DNA of 64,000 nt. It comes from Holacanthus passer. Its lineage: Eukaryota; Chordata; Actinopteri; Pomacanthidae. Location of the stretch: assembly GCA_025331565.1 (NCBI GenBank), contig JAFREQ010000062.1, positions 124,001 to 188,000 of the forward strand, written 5' to 3'. Under the pieces are notes generated by a model, which did no database searches, had not been told where the DNA came from, and saw nothing but the letters and a program-made list of their open reading frames with translations. Shown one piece after another: positions 62,661 through 64,000 of this stretch (within the stretch, counting starts at the first letter, position 1; each line of letters opens with the position of its first letter). The translations under genes and the position numbers were made by a program.

Positions 62661-63867
62661 ATTATCACCTTAAGTAAGAAAACATTTGCAAAATTACACA
62701 TTCCAAATTCAACATTAATACTTTGTGAGTGTCATGATAACTGACATGAATGATGGTCAAAAATTAGGAACCTAAAGATCCAAAAGACGAATGAACACAA
62801 ATGATCCCTGAGCTCAAAGCGGCGAGTTCACACCTGTTGACTGGTGATTGTGAGCCGTAATTGCAACAATTTACAGGGACATAATAATGACTATTATTTT
62901 TCAGATTGCGCTCTGTCGTCTCTCTGTTATCAAGCGGCTGCTTCGTGTGGTTTGTCATTACGGCTCTGAGCTGCCACTTAGTGCTGCTGGAGATTAGAGC
63001 TCAACCTTTCATTTGTGCCGCGGAGTCGGTGTCGTCATGTGGATGAAATGTGAGTGAGCAGCTTCCGAGTTTGACTGTGTGAAGGGAGACATGTCCGAGC
63101 CCGGACGGGCGGCGAGTGATGACTGCAGGCCGGGCAGGTGGCGCAATGATAGATGGCAAAAGACGAAGAAGAAGAAGCTCTGAAACTGATGACGGTGCAT
63201 GTTTTATCTCATTAACAAGGTTGAGTTAATATCACGGTCTGTGCCAAAGCCCTGGGATCTACTGCTGCACATGTCAAAACCTTTTGTGGCTCCAGACAGA
63301 GCTGCACAGAGTCGGATGAATTGCCTTGAGTGATGTCACTTGAGTCGACATCAGTTGGGTCCGAAGACAACAAGAGTGAAAATGGCCTCTGTATGAGACG
63401 CTGCAGTCGAATCTCTGAGAGAACTGTCGGCAGTGGAGTTGCATTGTGGGTAATCAAGGCAAATAATCTATCACAGAGGAAGTTTTTACTATTGATAAAA
63501 TATTTAATCAATGACTTCGAGTTATATAAGGTCATATAGAGGATGTGATTCTGGAGCTGAGGCCTAAACTTTTATTACTATTAGACAATTTTCACACGTG
63601 ATTTCAGCCAGAAAGTCACAAACATCCTCCTTTTTCATAATCACTGATGAGCAGCAGACTCAGGTCGACACGCGATGATGAAAATCCAGATGGAGAGACG
63701 TTCGGCTGAGACATGAACGAAGCCTTTAACCAACAGAAAAGACAGAAAACAACAGAGGTGGAGAAAGTGAGAGCAGCAGAATGAGAGTTTGAATGAAACA
63801 GGAGCAGTGACTCTGCATTTTCATTGTTTGTCTCTGACTCATCCCATTCACACAGTGACACAACAGT

Positions 63868-63911
<44 letters not shown>
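63868..63911. repeat. (CT)n microsatellite
   Basis: About 20 CT units, followed by a pyrimidine-rich stretch to the end of the window. Confidence 0.9.
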
Positions 63912-63915
<4 letters not shown>

Positions 63916-64000
63916 TCCACTTTTCTCTCCATTGCTTTATCTTTGTTCCTCCTTTTCATCTTCCCGTCTCTTCCGTCCTTCCCTCCCTCCTTCCTTTCTC

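Larger units (their letters stand above)
54961..64000. other. Gene-poor region upstream of calsequestrin
   Basis: I find no supported exon or RNA gene in about 9 kb on either strand. It contains simple repeats, fragments of dispersed repeats (61195-61262; 62590-62660 with gccacttgggggcagcac) and stretches with homeodomain/POU-type words (60618-60625; 61790-61990). It may be intergenic or intron of a gene beyond the window. Confidence 0.5.

Overview
The window looks like teleost fish nuclear DNA, probably a percomorph. It has vertebrate multi-exon genes with GT-AG introns, TRIM genes of the fish-expanded bloodthirsty-related/TRIM39-like type, and several repeat families common in teleosts. The species assignment is inference; I could not search a database.

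Layout. From 0 to 33 kb, six TRIM-type genes lie in tandem on the + strand: A (274-6484), B (9351-12787), C (14075-16640), D (18566-20148, broken), E (22042-24397) and F (28324-32553). A to E encode RING, B-box 1, B-box 2 and coiled coil, followed in all but D by PRY-SPRY. Genes A, B, C and E share one exon plan: a RING/B-box exon, then coiled-coil exons of 96, about 234 and 148 nt, a 27-nt microexon, and a terminal PRY-SPRY exon. F keeps the back half of this plan but replaces RING and B-boxes with a C2HC-like finger and an Arg/Glu repeat. From 33.5 to 35.4 kb there is a secreted, divergent RNase A-superfamily gene on the + strand. From 36.6 to 54.8 kb, convergent on the - strand, is a complete 11-exon calsequestrin gene (casq1-like) with a 14.45-kb first intron and an 82-residue poly-aspartate tail. 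From 54.8 to 64 kb I see no gene, only simple repeats, old dispersed repeats and possible conserved noncoding DNA.

How the genes work together. TRIM genes of this class are typically RING E3 ubiquitin ligases whose SPRY domain chooses the target, often in antiviral signalling or development. Genes C, E and F share an IRF/ISRE-like word, GAAATGAAACT, just upstream of their leader-exon donors, which suggests interferon responsiveness. The RNase next door could be another host-defence gene. Calsequestrin is the Ca2+ buffer of the sarcoplasmic reticulum and is functionally unrelated; it marks the edge of the immune-type cluster.

Main oddities: an in-frame 363-nt intron-like segment inside coding exon 1 of gene B (candidate exitron); a fused coiled-coil exon and frameshift with loss of SPRY in D; a B-box 2 lacking zinc ligands in E; a RING-less gene F with an extra 106-nt intron; an RNase lacking the usual catalytic-lysine motif; and the poly-Asp expansion in calsequestrin.
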